A DNA stretch of 64,000 nucleotides from Ulota crispa (GCA_963920765.1 OY987242.1:6846789-6910788); one strand, 5' to 3'. Positions 49,501 to 62,333 are shown, counted from the first letter of the stretch. Notes: a model not told the origin generated them from the sequence alone. Made by a program: numbers and translations.

Positions 49501-51229
49501 CAAGGCACCCAAATTGGGTGTTTGCAAAACTTTGAAGACAAATAAAATCTTATCAAATCACTATTTTTGGTATTTTCTTTTGGACCCAAGTTTGTTTTGA
49601 AGTCTATTTTTAGTTATAAAAATCTGGTTTTGAAAATGAATGTTCATGATTTTTCTACTCAAGATTTTGCACAAGGGTGTGCACTATAATCTTGAGTTTT
49701 CTAGTGTTGGAAGGTCTTGAAAATGGGCCTCAAATACACTAGAGCTTGGAGAAAAATCCGCATTAGAAATCCATTTAAAAAAAATGCAAGAGTAGATTTT
49801 GAAAGCCATAAATTGGTTGAGGTTAAACATGTAATGACCTTAAACCTCATATTTTTTGATGACCAACTTTTTAAATTTGACATGTGAAATGAGGATTAGA
49901 AGACTGTAAGTCACTTTTGCAACTTTAACACCCTCATGTTCAAACGTTATAATCTTTCAAACTATAAATGATATTGTTGTGTTTTCTTTTTCCATGTAAT
50001 CTCTAACATGTCAAGTTTAAATTTGTACAGTTACAGTTTAAATTTTTTTGATGAGATTTATGAAAAGGCTGATTGATTGTGCACTTTCCTGAAAATGCCA
50101 AGAAGTTCAGAAAGGGTTAATCCAAATGTGAATTCAAAATTTCCTACCCTGGCCCACATCGACGTATGTGCACTGTGCAGTACACCGAGCCCCCATCACA
50201 CCATTACAGATTCCTCATCTCTAGGATTGGACAACAACTGTTGGTTGGCTTCCAGCTGGGGACTGGCAACTAAAGCAATTGATATTCTATACTGTTGTTG
50301 GAGTGGAAAATCAAAACAAAACTCCAGCAACCTAGTACTGTACTGTACTGGACTGTACAGTACAGTAGGCGTTTCAAAGCCGCAAGATGCTGAAAGATAT
50401 CAAAGGAAGAGAGATCTGCCAGCCATTCAAACCTGATACCGCCACAAATTCCACAACAGAGGCTGTGGTTCCAACAGCTGGAAATCCCACACCAGCACCT
50501 TAACAAACCATCTGTTTCTAGAATGTGCAAAATGGAAAAGAGCGCAAAACCATGAAAATAGAGGTGGACCATTGAAAATTTCAGCAAAACATCCAGCCTA
50601 CATAATACAGGTTGCTGCTGCAAATCAGCTACACTACTCCTTTCCTAACCTTGGACAAATATAAAAAATTCACCTATCAATTTGCTCTAGTCCCATGAAA
50701 CTCGCACTGCATTAAAAAAAAAAACCATGCTTGATCATAGTGTTGTTGGGGGAACTCGCCTGTGCACCTGAAACACCTGCTGCTGTTTCTCGAAGTTCCA
50801 TCTCCACTTTTCTTCTCAGTAGCGGCACACACACAAGCTAGCCCTTGCGTTGTGGAGAGTGCTGGTGCCGCTACGTGAGCACCTGTGTTTGTGTTGGGGA
50901 AAAGAATTACAGATATGTACATGTGTTTTTTGTTGTTTTTTTTCCGTATACCCAAAAAATTACACCTTGCATTACAAGTTATGTACAAATGTGCCATCTC
51001 CGGAACTGGGACCTCCACCTGTAATGTCTGTACAAAAGAGCTGGGGTGGTTTTCTGTCTGTTTAGGGTGCGAGGATCACCGTGAGTAGTATGTTTTGTGA
51101 GTGTCATTTTTTTTTTTTCGGTTTTGTTATCTTTTTTCCATGTGTACAGATGGTGTGTGCCCGGGTATGTGCATGATCCTTCTCTCGTCTCGCTTGGGGG
51201 CTGGAGATGATGCTGAAGAGGATGATGAC
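46510..51229. other. Gene-free region left of the NAC gene
   Basis: AT-rich to about 50.0 kb, with isolated element-end motifs (for example TTAACCCCTAAATGCCC near 49485) but no complete element that I could pair. From about 50.1 kb composition becomes balanced and probably includes the NAC 3' UTR. A self-complementary stretch GTACTGTACTGTACT..GTACAGTACAGTA lies at 50337-50367. No gene seen. Confidence 0.5.
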
Positions 51230-52764
51230 TCAGTAAGCCCAGAGAAGTTCGTGCCCGGCGTCGGGCGGGGTGATTTCGGACAGGCGGTACTTGAAGTTCA
51301 AGAGGTGGACGTTCTCGCCGCTGCTGCACAGGCTCCCCGTGGAGCTGTCGTTGTTGGTGGTGTAGAGCGACGTCACCTCGCCAGGCCAAGCGCCGTAGTC
51401 GAACACCATCTTCTGCGTGCTCTGCGCTTCGTCTTCGCCCGACGCTGGCTCCGTCTTCGGTCGCAGCCGGAAACTCGTCGCTGGCGTCTGATTGAACGCT
51501 TGCTGGTTTTGGAACCGTGACATCCCCATGCTCGTCTCGAACATCGGGTACGACTTCGACAGCATGTTGTTCAAGCCGCCAAGGATGTTGCTATTATTGC
51601 TGTTGCTGTTGTTGTGGTCTGGTTGCGCAACCCATGACATGATCCCGTTCGGGAGTACGTCCTTGTTGCGGTGCGGTGGCGAGTCGTGATGAAAGTCTGG
51701 AACGCAGTTGTAGCACGACATCGGCTCCGTGCCAGCGCAGGTCTCGCAGTCCGTGCATGTGCCGTCGTCTGTCGTGACGGTCAGGTTCGGCGAATTGCCC
51801 ATCATCGCTGCTGCTGCTGCTTGCGGCAACGACGACCTAATTGCGTCCCCGAGCTGGTACGATCCCATGACTTGGCGTAGACCCGCATCGGAGAACAGAA
51901 AGCTCCGTTTGCCACCGGAGCTTTTCTCGAAAATGCGACACACCACCCACTCATCCTGCGCACAACATTGTGTCTCAGACATGTCCATAGTCCATACCCA
52001 ACCTCTAGACGACCAAGGACACGTGGCTGAGAAAAGGATACACTTCATAGACAGCGATTTATATTTCCATCACCAGAATCGATGGACATGGGTCGAAAGA
52101 CAAAGGCAAACTGGACAGCGGAAAGCTTCGATGTGTGCGGAAGGAGGAGTGGCAATGGCGGCATACCTTGTTGACACGAGGGGGAAGAGGATGATGCCCG
52201 CCATCGCCGTCCAGGCGGTACTCGTGCATGATCCAGTTGGTCTTCTCGCCCTTGGGAGCGCGGCCGCGGTAGAACACCAGAGTCTTCTTCATGCCCACCA
52301 GGTGAGGCGGGCGATGCGCCAGCACGTCGCGGTCCTTGCCCGTCGCTTTCCAGTAGCCTGCGTCCGTGGCGCGGTTCGTGCGCATGCCGGTGGGGTACTT
52401 GCGGTCACGGAGGCTGAAGAAATACCATTCCTTCTCCCCCATCTTCGCTTTCTCTGCACAGCGCCACCCCCCACAGTCTTGTCCATCAGTCCCCAAAATT
52501 CTCAAAAAACGTACATGAAAAAAAACATACAGACAAAACAAAAAAGTGCGGGACGAAAATTCCACCTGGAAGATCCCACGGCTCGCATTTGTTGAGGTCC
52601 ACTTCCGCAATGGCGCGCACGGCAAAGTTGCTGTCAAGCACCTTCTGGGTGAGGTAGTAGCTCACCAGCTCCTCGTCCGTGGGGTGGAATCGAAAGCCCG
52701 GCGGCAGAAATGCCTCGCCCTGCTGCTGCCGCTTCTCCTCCTGAAGGCATGTCGATGCAGCCAT
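51230..52764 (-). CDS. NAC-domain transcription factor, CUC/NAC1-like
   Basis: Three exons on the minus strand: 52566..52764, 52167..52453, 51230..51955; 403 residues, with the classical NAC intron positions. The N-terminal NAC DNA-binding domain (about 18-170) has all subdomains: [19 protein letters not shown] (A), [14 protein letters not shown] (B), [19 protein letters not shown] and [15 protein letters not shown] (C), [20 protein letters not shown] and WIMHEYRL (D), and [11 protein letters not shown] (E). This points to the CUC/NAC1 group of nuclear regulators of organ boundaries, lateral organs or senescence; the exact orthologue is uncertain. The C-terminal region has an Asn/Ser run, a Cys cluster (C229, C232, C235, C243, C246) and ends in LLWAY. 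I saw no clear miR164 complementary site, a feature of some seed-plant members. Confidence 0.95.
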
Positions 52765-54660
52765 GGCTGAAACACGACGACGACGATGAAGAAGATGGAG
52801 AAGATTTTACTGGCGAGCCTCGCTTGCTAACACGAGACTGGATGCTGGGCGAGGCGGTGTGGGACTGTTATCTGCGTTGTGAGATCCGGAACATGGAGAG
52901 GCCGGGATGGTACAGTCAAATCGCGGTGGACATTCCTGGTCGTCGAATTTGAAGCGAGTTGGCGTGATGCTATAAGTGAAGGCGACTGTGACATCCGCGA
53001 ACGGAAGGATCCATGACTGCTTTAATTCTCCCGTGCGAGGGATCAACAGATCGTGGAGACTATGGAGGTTCGCAGCTAGCAGTCGGTTTCCATTGCGAAG
53101 AACGCTAAGCTTCTTCAATTACAGTGGTATTCAACGGGCTTGCCATTGCACATCGTCACAACACCGGCTGATCACCACACATGCGCTCTCAAGGGAATCT
53201 CCCCGATCCCTACTGAATTGGAACACAAATCACAAATGAACGTGACTGGACTTCTCCAGATCCGTCGTATAACTACAAAGAAAATGGTACGTGTAGCATT
53301 CCCGCAAGAAAAGAAAGGAAAAGAGGAGATACCGGAGGTGGGTGTTAATAAAAACAAGGACAAACAGAATAGAACGGGGGACTGTCACAAAGGGTAGAAC
53401 GTGACGTACGAGGAGGGGAATCAATGCTTCAAAAAGACGGTAGCAGTGGAAAGATGCTCCGGCCGCAAAATAGTGATCGGATTTCAGCAGATTGCGGAGA
53501 TACTGAACAGGAAGCGCACTAAAAAAACAGCGCATCAACGGGCTCTCCTCTTTCACACAGACTTCCGCTACACTAGATGACTAGAGCGAGCACAACCCAA
53601 ATTAAGAAGACCGAAACGAAGGATCACAAGGACAATTCGTAACCATGCAAAAGCCGAGTCAGCCGACGACGACGGCGACACATTGAAACACTGCACACAA
53701 TTGCCACTAAAAACACCACAACGATTTTGAACCAAACGCGCAAGCCTGGTGAATTCCAGCAACGACACACACAGACACACACACAACGCGTGACTCTCAG
53801 AACGCCAAACACCAACACCGAAGCACCAAATTCACCGACACATCCATCACCTGACCGGTACGCGTACCACTACAAACTATCAATCAACACAACACCACCA
53901 CATGCGGAACAAGTCCGCCGCACGCAAATCTCTGCACACAACGCACACACATACGCGGGATCCCACAAATGGCTGGAAAAGAACAGGAACCAAGATCTCG
54001 GATCATCACAACCAAGAACAGGAATCCAGCAGCAGAAACAGACGGTACGGACGTGAGCAAGAAGACTGAGTTTGCACAGGGCAGATGAACGAGAAAGAGG
54101 GAGCAATCTGACGAAGGGGAGAAGCGATCCGAGGGGCAAGGCGAGGCAAGTGAAGGCAGGAAAACAAGCAAGAGGGAGCGCGAGAACGAAAGGGTAACAG
54201 TAATAGAAGTAGTAGTGTAGCAGTGCGGGAGAGGGGGAGGCAGGGCCAGGGGGAGAGAGCAAGGCCAGAGCTTGAGCAGCTGCTGCAGCTGGCTTGGCTG
54301 GACTGGCTGGACTGGGCTGGACTGGGTAGTGGGGCCGACTAAAGTTACAACTGTGCAAAGCTTTGTGTGGGATAAAGCGATGTGTACAAAGCGGCTATAT
54401 TGGGGATTAATTTCTTTCTTCCCCGGGCAGCGTGACTGCCGCTGGGCCCCGCCACGTCGATAATGCGGCGCTGATCCCAGTCCGGCGACAATGGCCCCCC
54501 CGGATTATGTGCAGGGTGTAACTTGGTGGTGTACCGTCCTCCCCCCCATACCCCCTCGCCCGTCCCCGGCCCCTCCCCCGTCCCCTGCTGCCGCGATTGT
54601 ACCCCTCCCCTGCCTCGGCTGTAAGAACTAAGAATAGGAGCTGTGCTTCCAAACTGTGAT
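52765..54660 (-). promoter_or_regulatory. Probable 5' leader and promoter of the NAC gene
   Basis: Composition is balanced to GC-rich, with purine-rich stretches, ending near 54.66 kb where AT-rich DNA begins. It includes a short imperfect tandem of GGCTGGACTG (about 54292-54325). Open frames on either strand are low-complexity and unsupported. Regulatory genes of this type often have long leaders; the transcription start cannot be fixed from sequence. Confidence 0.4.
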
Positions 54661-56028
54661 CTCCATAATTTTTAGCCCAAGCGGCTAAAAATGCTGCTAA
54701 TTGTGCTCCTGTTTACCTGCCAGTACAGTAATCGACAATGGCAATTTAACAGTGATGATTGCTTGGTAGAAGGTTTGCTCAGTTTTGCAACATTATCAGT
54801 GGTACTTTTCATTTTTCATTTTAGCTCTCAGCAATAGCGACCTCTAAACTGGCTAAATTTCGCAGGATTGCTACCAGCTAAAAAAAACTTATGTGCACTT
54901 TAGAATGTTAAATTTGAAAATTTTAGCTTTTTAGCATTGTTTTCCACTTGAGCTGATTGTGAAAATCATGTTTGGGATCACTGCTCAGCATCCTTGGTTG
55001 GCTTTGGTTCACGCGCCTGGCTGAAGGGTCATTTTACATGGGCACTGCAGCAAACCTCCGTACTAAGAGACTCGGGTGAAGGGTGGGTCAGGCAAAGGGG
55101 TTAATTTAATTTAATTGCCCAGGGGTGTGGATTAGAGTGGCAGGGAATGCATCATGGCCGTGCTGAGTACGAACCATGTACAATCAGTTTTTTATTTTAA
55201 TTCTCTGGAGTTCATGTCTGCCAGCATGGTGGCCACTGCCACAAGCCAATTCCCACTTTGAAGACCCTGTGATCAAACGCCCTTGACTGGCAGGAGTACT
55301 TCATATTTGCATCAATGTCCTGCAAGTAAGGACCTCTTTTACACTAGGAGAGAGTTGCGGCCATTTTGGAGTCTTATTCCTTACCTCACATAACTTACAT
55401 GAAAGCAATCAACCTCAAGGGCTATCAAATCAAGAGCGAAGGGTAGAAAGTTGAAAGTTCAAAAACCATTTCAAGCTTGAAATTAAAGGCCAGATGTGTC
55501 TCTACCCTCAAGCTCAAGAATTGGGTTCACTAAACGTAAAAGGTCAATTTTGTGATTCTTGGACTGTTCTATCAAGTATAATTGAAATATGATAGTTTTA
55601 GTATATAAACCGAAAAAAGAAAAAAGAAGGGTTGTCGGTAGGATGGCATTGAAATTTCAGCCCTTTTTGCTTGGTTTTCTACTTCATTTTTTTTCCTTTT
55701 CTTTTTTAAGATTTTCAAGACTTGTAGTAAGGACCCCGGGATTTTGGTCACTAGGAACTCTAGACACAAATGAAAAGAACCTCCATTATTCTTTTACTTT
55801 TTATGAGTGCTTGAGACCATTCTTGAAGTTACATGGGCTGAAGTATTTGGTACGATCTCCCGACCTAAATTTTCAGAGCTTCTATCATATTTTTGTTTTA
55901 TTTTCAACAAATGCGGAATTTGAGATTTTAGCACACATTTTTAGAGTCTCTTGAGGTGCGATGAACCCATGATGTGGCCCTATATGCTGGAGCATGACCA
56001 CATGGAAGGAAGTGTAAATGTCAATTAA
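54661..56028. other. Gene-free AT-rich stretch
   Basis: I see no gene, paired element ends or tandem repeat here. The open frames at 55572-55954 on both strands are chance overlaps. Confidence 0.5.
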
Positions 56029-56804
56029 CCCCTAAAGGATTGAGTGTTTGTTTGGGGGACAAATGGGATTTTGGGCATGTACCTATGGCTAAACTACTTT
56101 GTGTGATTTTTTGAAACTATTATGGAAGATGGGGAATTCAAAGATATGTGTGCACATCTAAAAAATTTGTTTTGATGTTTTTTGAAGAAGTAAAAAATGA
56201 ATTTCTGAATTTTTTTTGGAGATGGGGCAGTCTGGGCAGCCCAAAAACTTTTTTGAAATTTACATTTTTTTAATTTAAAAATCTGAAATTGGTTCTTTGA
56301 GTTTACTTATACATGGGAAGCTTTGAATCACTCATTTTCAATAAATGAGATGAAAGTTATGAGGACTTTTAGTTAACTGGTAGATATGGCTCTTTTAGTT
56401 AACTGGTAGATATGGCTCCATATCTACCAGTTAACTAAAAGAGCCATATCTACCAATTAACTAAAAGTCCTCATAACTTTCATCTCATTTATTGAAAATG
56501 AGTGATTCAAAGCTTCCCATGTATAAGTAAACTCAAAGAACCAATTTCAGATTTTTAAATTAAAAAAATGTAAATTTCAAAAAAGTTTTTGGGCTGCCCA
56601 GACTGCCCCATCTCCAAAAAAAATTCAGAAATTCATTTTTTACTTCTTCAAAAAACATCAAAACAAATTTTTTAGATGTGCACACATATCTTTGAATTCC
56701 CCATCTTCCATAATAGTTTCAAAAAATCACACAAAGTAGTTTAGCCATAGGTACATGCCCGAAATCCCATTTGTCCCCCAAACAGACACTCAATCCTTTA
56801 GGGG
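56029..56804. mobile_element. TTAA-type element, loopless 776-bp palindrome (subfamily A copy 1)
   Basis: It starts CCCCTAAAGGATTGAGTG after TTAA (56025-56028) and ends CAATCCTTTAGGGG before TTAA (56805-56808). The two halves are near-perfect inverses around 56416/56417, leaving about 2 unpaired bases. Near the centre each arm contains a doubled block with TTAACTGGTAGATATGGCTC. Only a few single-base differences separate the arms. Confidence 0.9.
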
Positions 56805-56863
56805 TTAAACTCAGGTGGTTTGTGGTAAGCTTAGACCTATAAGGGAGAGAAAGAATTCCTTAG

Positions 56864-57513
56864 CCCCTAAAGGACCAAGCCCCCTTTTCGGGGACAAATG
56901 GGATTTTGGGCACATAACTATGGCTAAACTACTTTGCGTGACTTTTTGAAACTTTTATGGAAGATGGGGAATTCAAAAATCTATGTGGGCATCTAATTTT
57001 TTCCTCATTTTGACATTTATTGAAGAAGTTAAAATTGAATTTATGAGAATTTTAGTTTGGCGGGCAGCCCAAAAATTTCTTGAAAAATTGCATTTTTTTA
57101 AATAAAAATTTGAGGTTAGTTATTTAGACATATGTATATGTGGGAAGCTTTGAATCATTCAATTCTAATTAATGAGATGAAAGTTATGAGAAGCTTTCAT
57201 CTCATTAATTAGAATTGAATGGTTCAAAGCTTCCCACATATACGTAAGTTTAAAGAACTAAACTTGAATTTTTATTTTAAAAAAATGCAAGTTTTAAAAA
57301 AGTTTTTGGGCTACCCGCCGAACTAAAACTCTCATAAATTCATTTTTAACTTCTTTAATAAATGTCGGAATGAGGTAAAAATTAAATGCCCACACAGATT
57401 TTTGAATTCCCCATCTTCCATAAAAGTTTCAAAAAATTACACAAAATAATTTAGCCATAAGTACATGCCCGAAATCCCGAAAGTCCCCTGAGGGAATTTT
57501 GGTCCTTTAGGGG
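56864..57513. mobile_element. TTAA-type element, 650-bp palindrome (subfamily A copy 2)
   Basis: It starts CCCCTAAAGGACCAAG after TTAG and ends TTGGTCCTTTAGGGG before TTAA. It is palindromic around 57188/57189 with a loop of about 10 bases. Arms share blocks with the 56029-56804 element (GGGACAAATGGGATTTTGGG, TATGGCTAAACTACTTTG, GGAAGATGGGGAATTC, GGAAGCTTTGAATCA) but are clearly diverged from it. Confidence 0.9.
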
Positions 57514-57724
57514 TTAACTTTGTGCAGCCAGTTTCTGTACAGGTGGCATAACCTGAATGGAGCCCACTTCTGTACAGGTGGCACTCTCTCATTGGATCGG
57601 AGGGTATGTTATTATCAATGGCACTTGTGATGTCGATGGAATGAAGAAGTGACGGTAGCGGGACCAATAGGAAAATTATTTGCATCAGATATCCTTTGGC
57701 ACGAAGGAAAGTAATTATGTTATA

Positions 57725-58479
57725 CTCCCTCTGTCCCTCTAAAAACATCTAAAAAGCTTCGTTGCGAAAGTGATTGACTGTGTTTTGAGTCTTTGTGCAA
57801 GTGATACATGCACTCTAGAATTAATATATCATTTATCAAATGTATGTAAACTCTCCAGTTTTGGTGTTGCTACATAGTAGAAACCCGTGTTTTTTATAAC
57901 AAATTTTTTTGGACATTCACTTGAATTATGTTACAATAAATGTTAAAACTAACATCTTGATGTTGTTAACACAATAACAAGTAAACACAATAACAAGTAA
58001 ATATCCAAAAAATCCGTTATAAAAAACACGGGTTTCTTCTAGTGTAGACACCCAAATTCCATGCAAAAAATACCATATTTTGTACATAGTTTGTAAATGC
58101 TTCCATCTCTTCCTTATTTTTTTAGTCATTGTGCTAGTCAAACTTGTATTCTAGAATCAATATACCATCTACCAAATGTATGCAAACTCTCCAACTTTGA
58201 TGTCGCAGTTTAGGCATGCAAATTTCATGCAAAAAGTACCATATTTGTGCATGATGCTAGCTCCTCATTATTGATGATTAAAAAATCAATTGCAACAATG
58301 GTACCTCATATGGGCAAAACCAAGCTTGCTAGGAGAGGAATACTCTCTAATTTCTTAACTTACTCCCATGAGATTGAACATGGTAAATGCTTTCTCAACA
58401 TTTGAAATTAACAAAAGAGAGCTTTTTAGTGGTACAAGAAATGTGTCTGATTTGGATGTTTTTAGAGGGACAAAGGGAG
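57725..58479. mobile_element. Stowaway-like MITE, larger copy with nested insertion
   Basis: CTCCCTCTGTCCCTCTAAAA on the left and TTTTTAGAGGGACAAAGGGAG on the right, flanked by TA (57723-57724 and 58480-58481). The interior is related to 6873-7294 in reverse orientation. A second inverted-repeat element (57873-58043) sits inside it. Confidence 0.85.
57873..58043. mobile_element. Small CACTA-like inverted repeat nested in the Stowaway-like MITE
   Basis: The right end is the inverse of CACTAGAAGAAACCCGTG and the left end reads CATAGTAGAAACCCGTG. Pairing continues through TTTTTTATAAC and ATTTTTTTGGA. Its end resembles the 45240-45383 element. The target duplication is not clean (CTA left, TAG right). 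Confidence 0.6.
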
Positions 58480-61400
58480 TAATTAACTCCTAAAAATGTA
58501 GGGGATGGGTAACATGTAGATATGGAGCTTTCTACGCATGATAAACTATACTCTACAAAGATTCCAAAAATAAGATCTTTATTTTTGCAAGTTTTTTTCT
58601 TCCTTCATCTCTACTTGAATTAATAGAGAGCCTTGCACAAAAAATGTGAAATACGCATGATGAATTAGTCACACATTTAAAAATAGACAACCCTCTTTGT
58701 AAGCATGTTTGGATGTACTTCATCCATTTGACGCAGCCTGTACATGAAGTGTTTGAAATCATCTGTTGTCCATTCTCCATGTTATGAACAATGGCATTTG
58801 TAGGAGGTAGACATTTGAGATTTTATTCCTCCTTGTATTATTTTATTTATTTCTGATCAATTCAATTGATTATATGCATTTTGTTCGTTATTATTGGCAA
58901 TACACTTTTGCATGAGTGGAAATCACTGTTTGGCTTTCAAATGGTGAAGGGCTACACTAGATTCAATTGCTTCTAGAGATGGGCTGAAAAATAATACCTA
59001 GGATCTTACACCAACAATGTTTTGCACATTTGAGGATTCTAATTTGTACAAATGTGCATTTGGAGGTAATAAATCTGTAAGATGTTCAATTTTTATGGAA
59101 AATAATGAAACGTTTAAATTCTACGCTGAAACTAGTGATCTTTATACTACCAATTATGAATCTCAAGAAAAAAGGAGGAGAATCTCCACTAGGAAGTCAA
59201 AAAAATCCTTACAATCAATTTTGGTGTAAAATCCATAAGTGCCTAAAACAAACATGAGCTTCCATTTGCCACACTATCTACAATAAAGTGAGAAATCCTT
59301 TAAAAAAACGTCTTTATCAAATGTCATTCCCTTTTTGGAGGTATTTAACTTTCAACTAAAAAAACCTCCTTCAAAATCAAGGAGGGGTTACGTATCATAT
59401 AAAACATGGTTTTGATTACAAGTGCACTGAATGTTTTCAAAGTGAATTTATGGTGCAAAATCCTTATACAAAAGAGTTAGCAAATACCAACACCTTTTAT
59501 TGTAGCCTTTCATTTCATACATGGATTGATGCACAATCACATAGTATACGTGCAAATCTTAAAAAGAGAATCAATTTTCATCGACCAAACATTTGTTTTT
59601 AGCATCGGAACTTCTTACTACGATAGATACTAACTATTTAGTTTTTTTAAGCTTAGAAAGAAAGAAAAGATAACCTCTTACCAACCTTATCATTTTATGA
59701 AATTTTTACAATAAGAAAATTATGATAAGCAACGACCTTGTAACTTAATAAATTTGTATTGAAAGAGGGTTGGTGATTGCCAACACTCTTGTTTATTACA
59801 GTGGTTAGAATTTTGATTTTTGGATTCACACTTATTTTTTATTACAAAAAGTCTCAATTATGGCACCCAAATATTGAAGGTAATTAAATTTATGCCTGAA
59901 GATTGCATCCAATCCACAAATATTTTGTCATGGTTTAGCCAGCTTCCTTTGTATTTTTTGGCCAGCCATTATTTTGACCTAATGGGAAAGACATATTGAA
60001 AAACTTTCCATATGGAATTTGGATCCAAATACATCTATTGTGTTGTCCTGGCAACATATGAGGGGCAACACCATTAGCTAAAGGAGGCACTTAGAAACTA
60101 TATTTGTGATGCATTTTGGTATGATTTTGAATTGAACTTTGTTGACTCTTGTTGATAGATCCATTTTTGGCTATAAAAATTTGTATTTAATCCACAATTT
60201 GTTTAGTGCCCAAACCATTGAGCATCATATGACATAAAAATTTATCAGTTTGTAAGACTATGTAAGGTGGTCTACGTAATCTAAGGTAGTGAGACCTATA
60301 CCTAACTGTTTAAGGGTTTGGGGTACCTCAAGATCTTGGAAAATTCAAGAAAAAAAACAATGGGGTTAGCCTTTCAACAAGCTGTCGTGGATCATAATTT
60401 TTTTGGAAAAAAGTATTGTAGATTATTTTATATCAAAGGGCAAAGTTGCAACTCATAGGGTCCCTATTAGCGTCCCTAGACTACTCTTGAAACTGCTTGG
60501 ATGTGTTTCTATAATGGCACTTGAGGGTCCCAATCCCAACCATCTCAAAGTAACTTAGCATCTGACATGTGTCAGAATTTGCTTGAACAAGAGGCATTCA
60601 CTACTCCACTTTGAGTTCAATAGTGGGTGGAGAAACCCTCAAAAATAAGGTGCAAAATGGGGAGGGGTCTGAGAACAGTGTGTCTACCTTATGCTATGTT
60701 TGAAGACAATTCATGGCCTTAAAAACCTCCTCCAGAATTGGCACCTTGTTAAAACTTAAGATATGGACTATGGAGCACTTGAAAAGGATTTTTGTTTTTT
60801 ACTTAGGTAATCTTTACCAAGTCAGCTCTTTCTGATGTTTATAAAAAAAAGGATGTTTTGTTACAAAAGTTGCTTGGATATGGCAAGTCGCCATTTAGTG
60901 AAATCTCTTGTTCCCTTATACACACATGCACTCTTGGCTTTATTTATTTATTGTAAAGAGGAAATTGGTCAATTTGATTTCTTGGGCATTTAAGGGTTAA
61001 ATCTCTTGTCTTTCCTTCAAAATACAAGTTTGGAATGCATGCTTATGTAATTTATTTATAAGTTTGATGACAATTTGTGGTACACAAACTCTTATGGTTG
61101 ACAACATGTGTTTGCACAACAATTTTGAAAGTGTTTTGCTATTGAACTCATTAAGCCAAGGGATCCTAAAAATAAAAGTTAGCCAAAAATAATGGGAAAA
61201 AAATGATTGGAATTGAAAACTATAGAATAAAAATTGGGGAAAATTTCAGCAAAAGGGTCTAACTATATAATATAAACACGAGCAATATTTCAGTGTGCAT
61301 GCATTTGAAAAACTGGTTGAAAATAAGAAAAGTCTTGATTTTGGAAATGAAGCCCAAAACCTCTTTACACACGTTTGAAATATTTTGCTGCTATTTGTTG

Positions 61401-62141
61401 ATTTCTTTTTTCTAATGTATGGAGTTGTCCGTCGTCAATTTTTGGTCTTCTTTCTCCAGATCAACCTAGGTAGCATTTTCAATGCGGATACCAAATTTAA
61501 GGCAGAATTCTTGTGGTAGTGCAGCAAACCTTGGGATCGAAATACAAATTGTTTCTAAGAAGACGGGATTAACCCCTAAAGATTCAAACTTTGTTTTTAG
61601 GCAAAGATGCAATTTTGGGCATCCAATTATGACTAGATTTGGCTTGGATTCTTTAACTTTCTTATAGAACTTGTGAGCAACGAGTACCTTTGGGGATCAT
61701 TGTTTTCAAAATTAATGAACAAAATAGCATAAATTTATGATAGTATACATGTTTCCTTTTTCAAATTGGTTAATTTAGGCAACCACAAAAGAAAATTTAG
61801 TTAGTTTGAAAATTTTCACATATTCTCAACACAAAATATTTTCAACAGCTACAATGCCCACAAGCACATTGAGTGGACTTATGAGCCTTTGATAAGTGAG
61901 TTCTTTACTTTTGAATGTCTGAAAAAATAAAAGATCCCAATACTAAAAGCTTCTAAGTCCAAAAGTGTCAACTTTGGTATTTTTTTAATTCCATGATTGA
62001 CAAAGATTAAAGTGTAAGCTAGGTGCTCACTATATATGTTGATATTTCAATATAATAATATGAATAAAAACTTGTTTACATCCTTTAAAATCTACCATTT
62101 GTATGATGAAATTGCTAGGCTACCTTTATTATTAATTCCAT
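58480..62141. other. AT-rich gene-free region
   Basis: No gene seen. An element start CCCCTAAAGATTC after TTAA lies at 61573, followed by sequence resembling subfamily A (CAAATTT..TTTTGGGCAT..AATTATGACTAGA), but I cannot find its other end. The inverse motif GGGCATTTAAGGGTTAA lies near 60985. Confidence 0.5.
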
Positions 62142-62333
62142 CACTATAAGAGAAGGGTCATTTTATGACTAGTGTATATGACTCTTGATTGTCATCCAAA
62201 ATGAGTTGTAGTTTGAAGAGTCATATAATAGAGTCATATATAGTGTAAATTGTGTACTCTCCAAAATATGACTCATTTTAGATGACAATCAAATCATATA
62301 CACTAGTCATAAAATGACCCTTCTCTTGTAGTG
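62142..62333. mobile_element. CACTA-like MITE, 192 bp, with 3-bp target duplication
   Basis: Left end CACTATAAGAGAAGGGTCAT, right end inverse of CACTACAAGAGAAGGGTCAT; about 40 bp of each end pair (through TTTTATGACTAGTGTATATGA). CAT occurs immediately outside both ends (62139-62141 and 62334-62336). CACTA ends with a 3-bp duplication define the CACTA superfamily. Confidence 0.88.

Noticed and set aside
51729-52595. 288-codon plus-strand frame across the NAC gene
   Set aside because: It runs antisense through two NAC exons and an intron; the minus-strand NAC domain is unmistakable.
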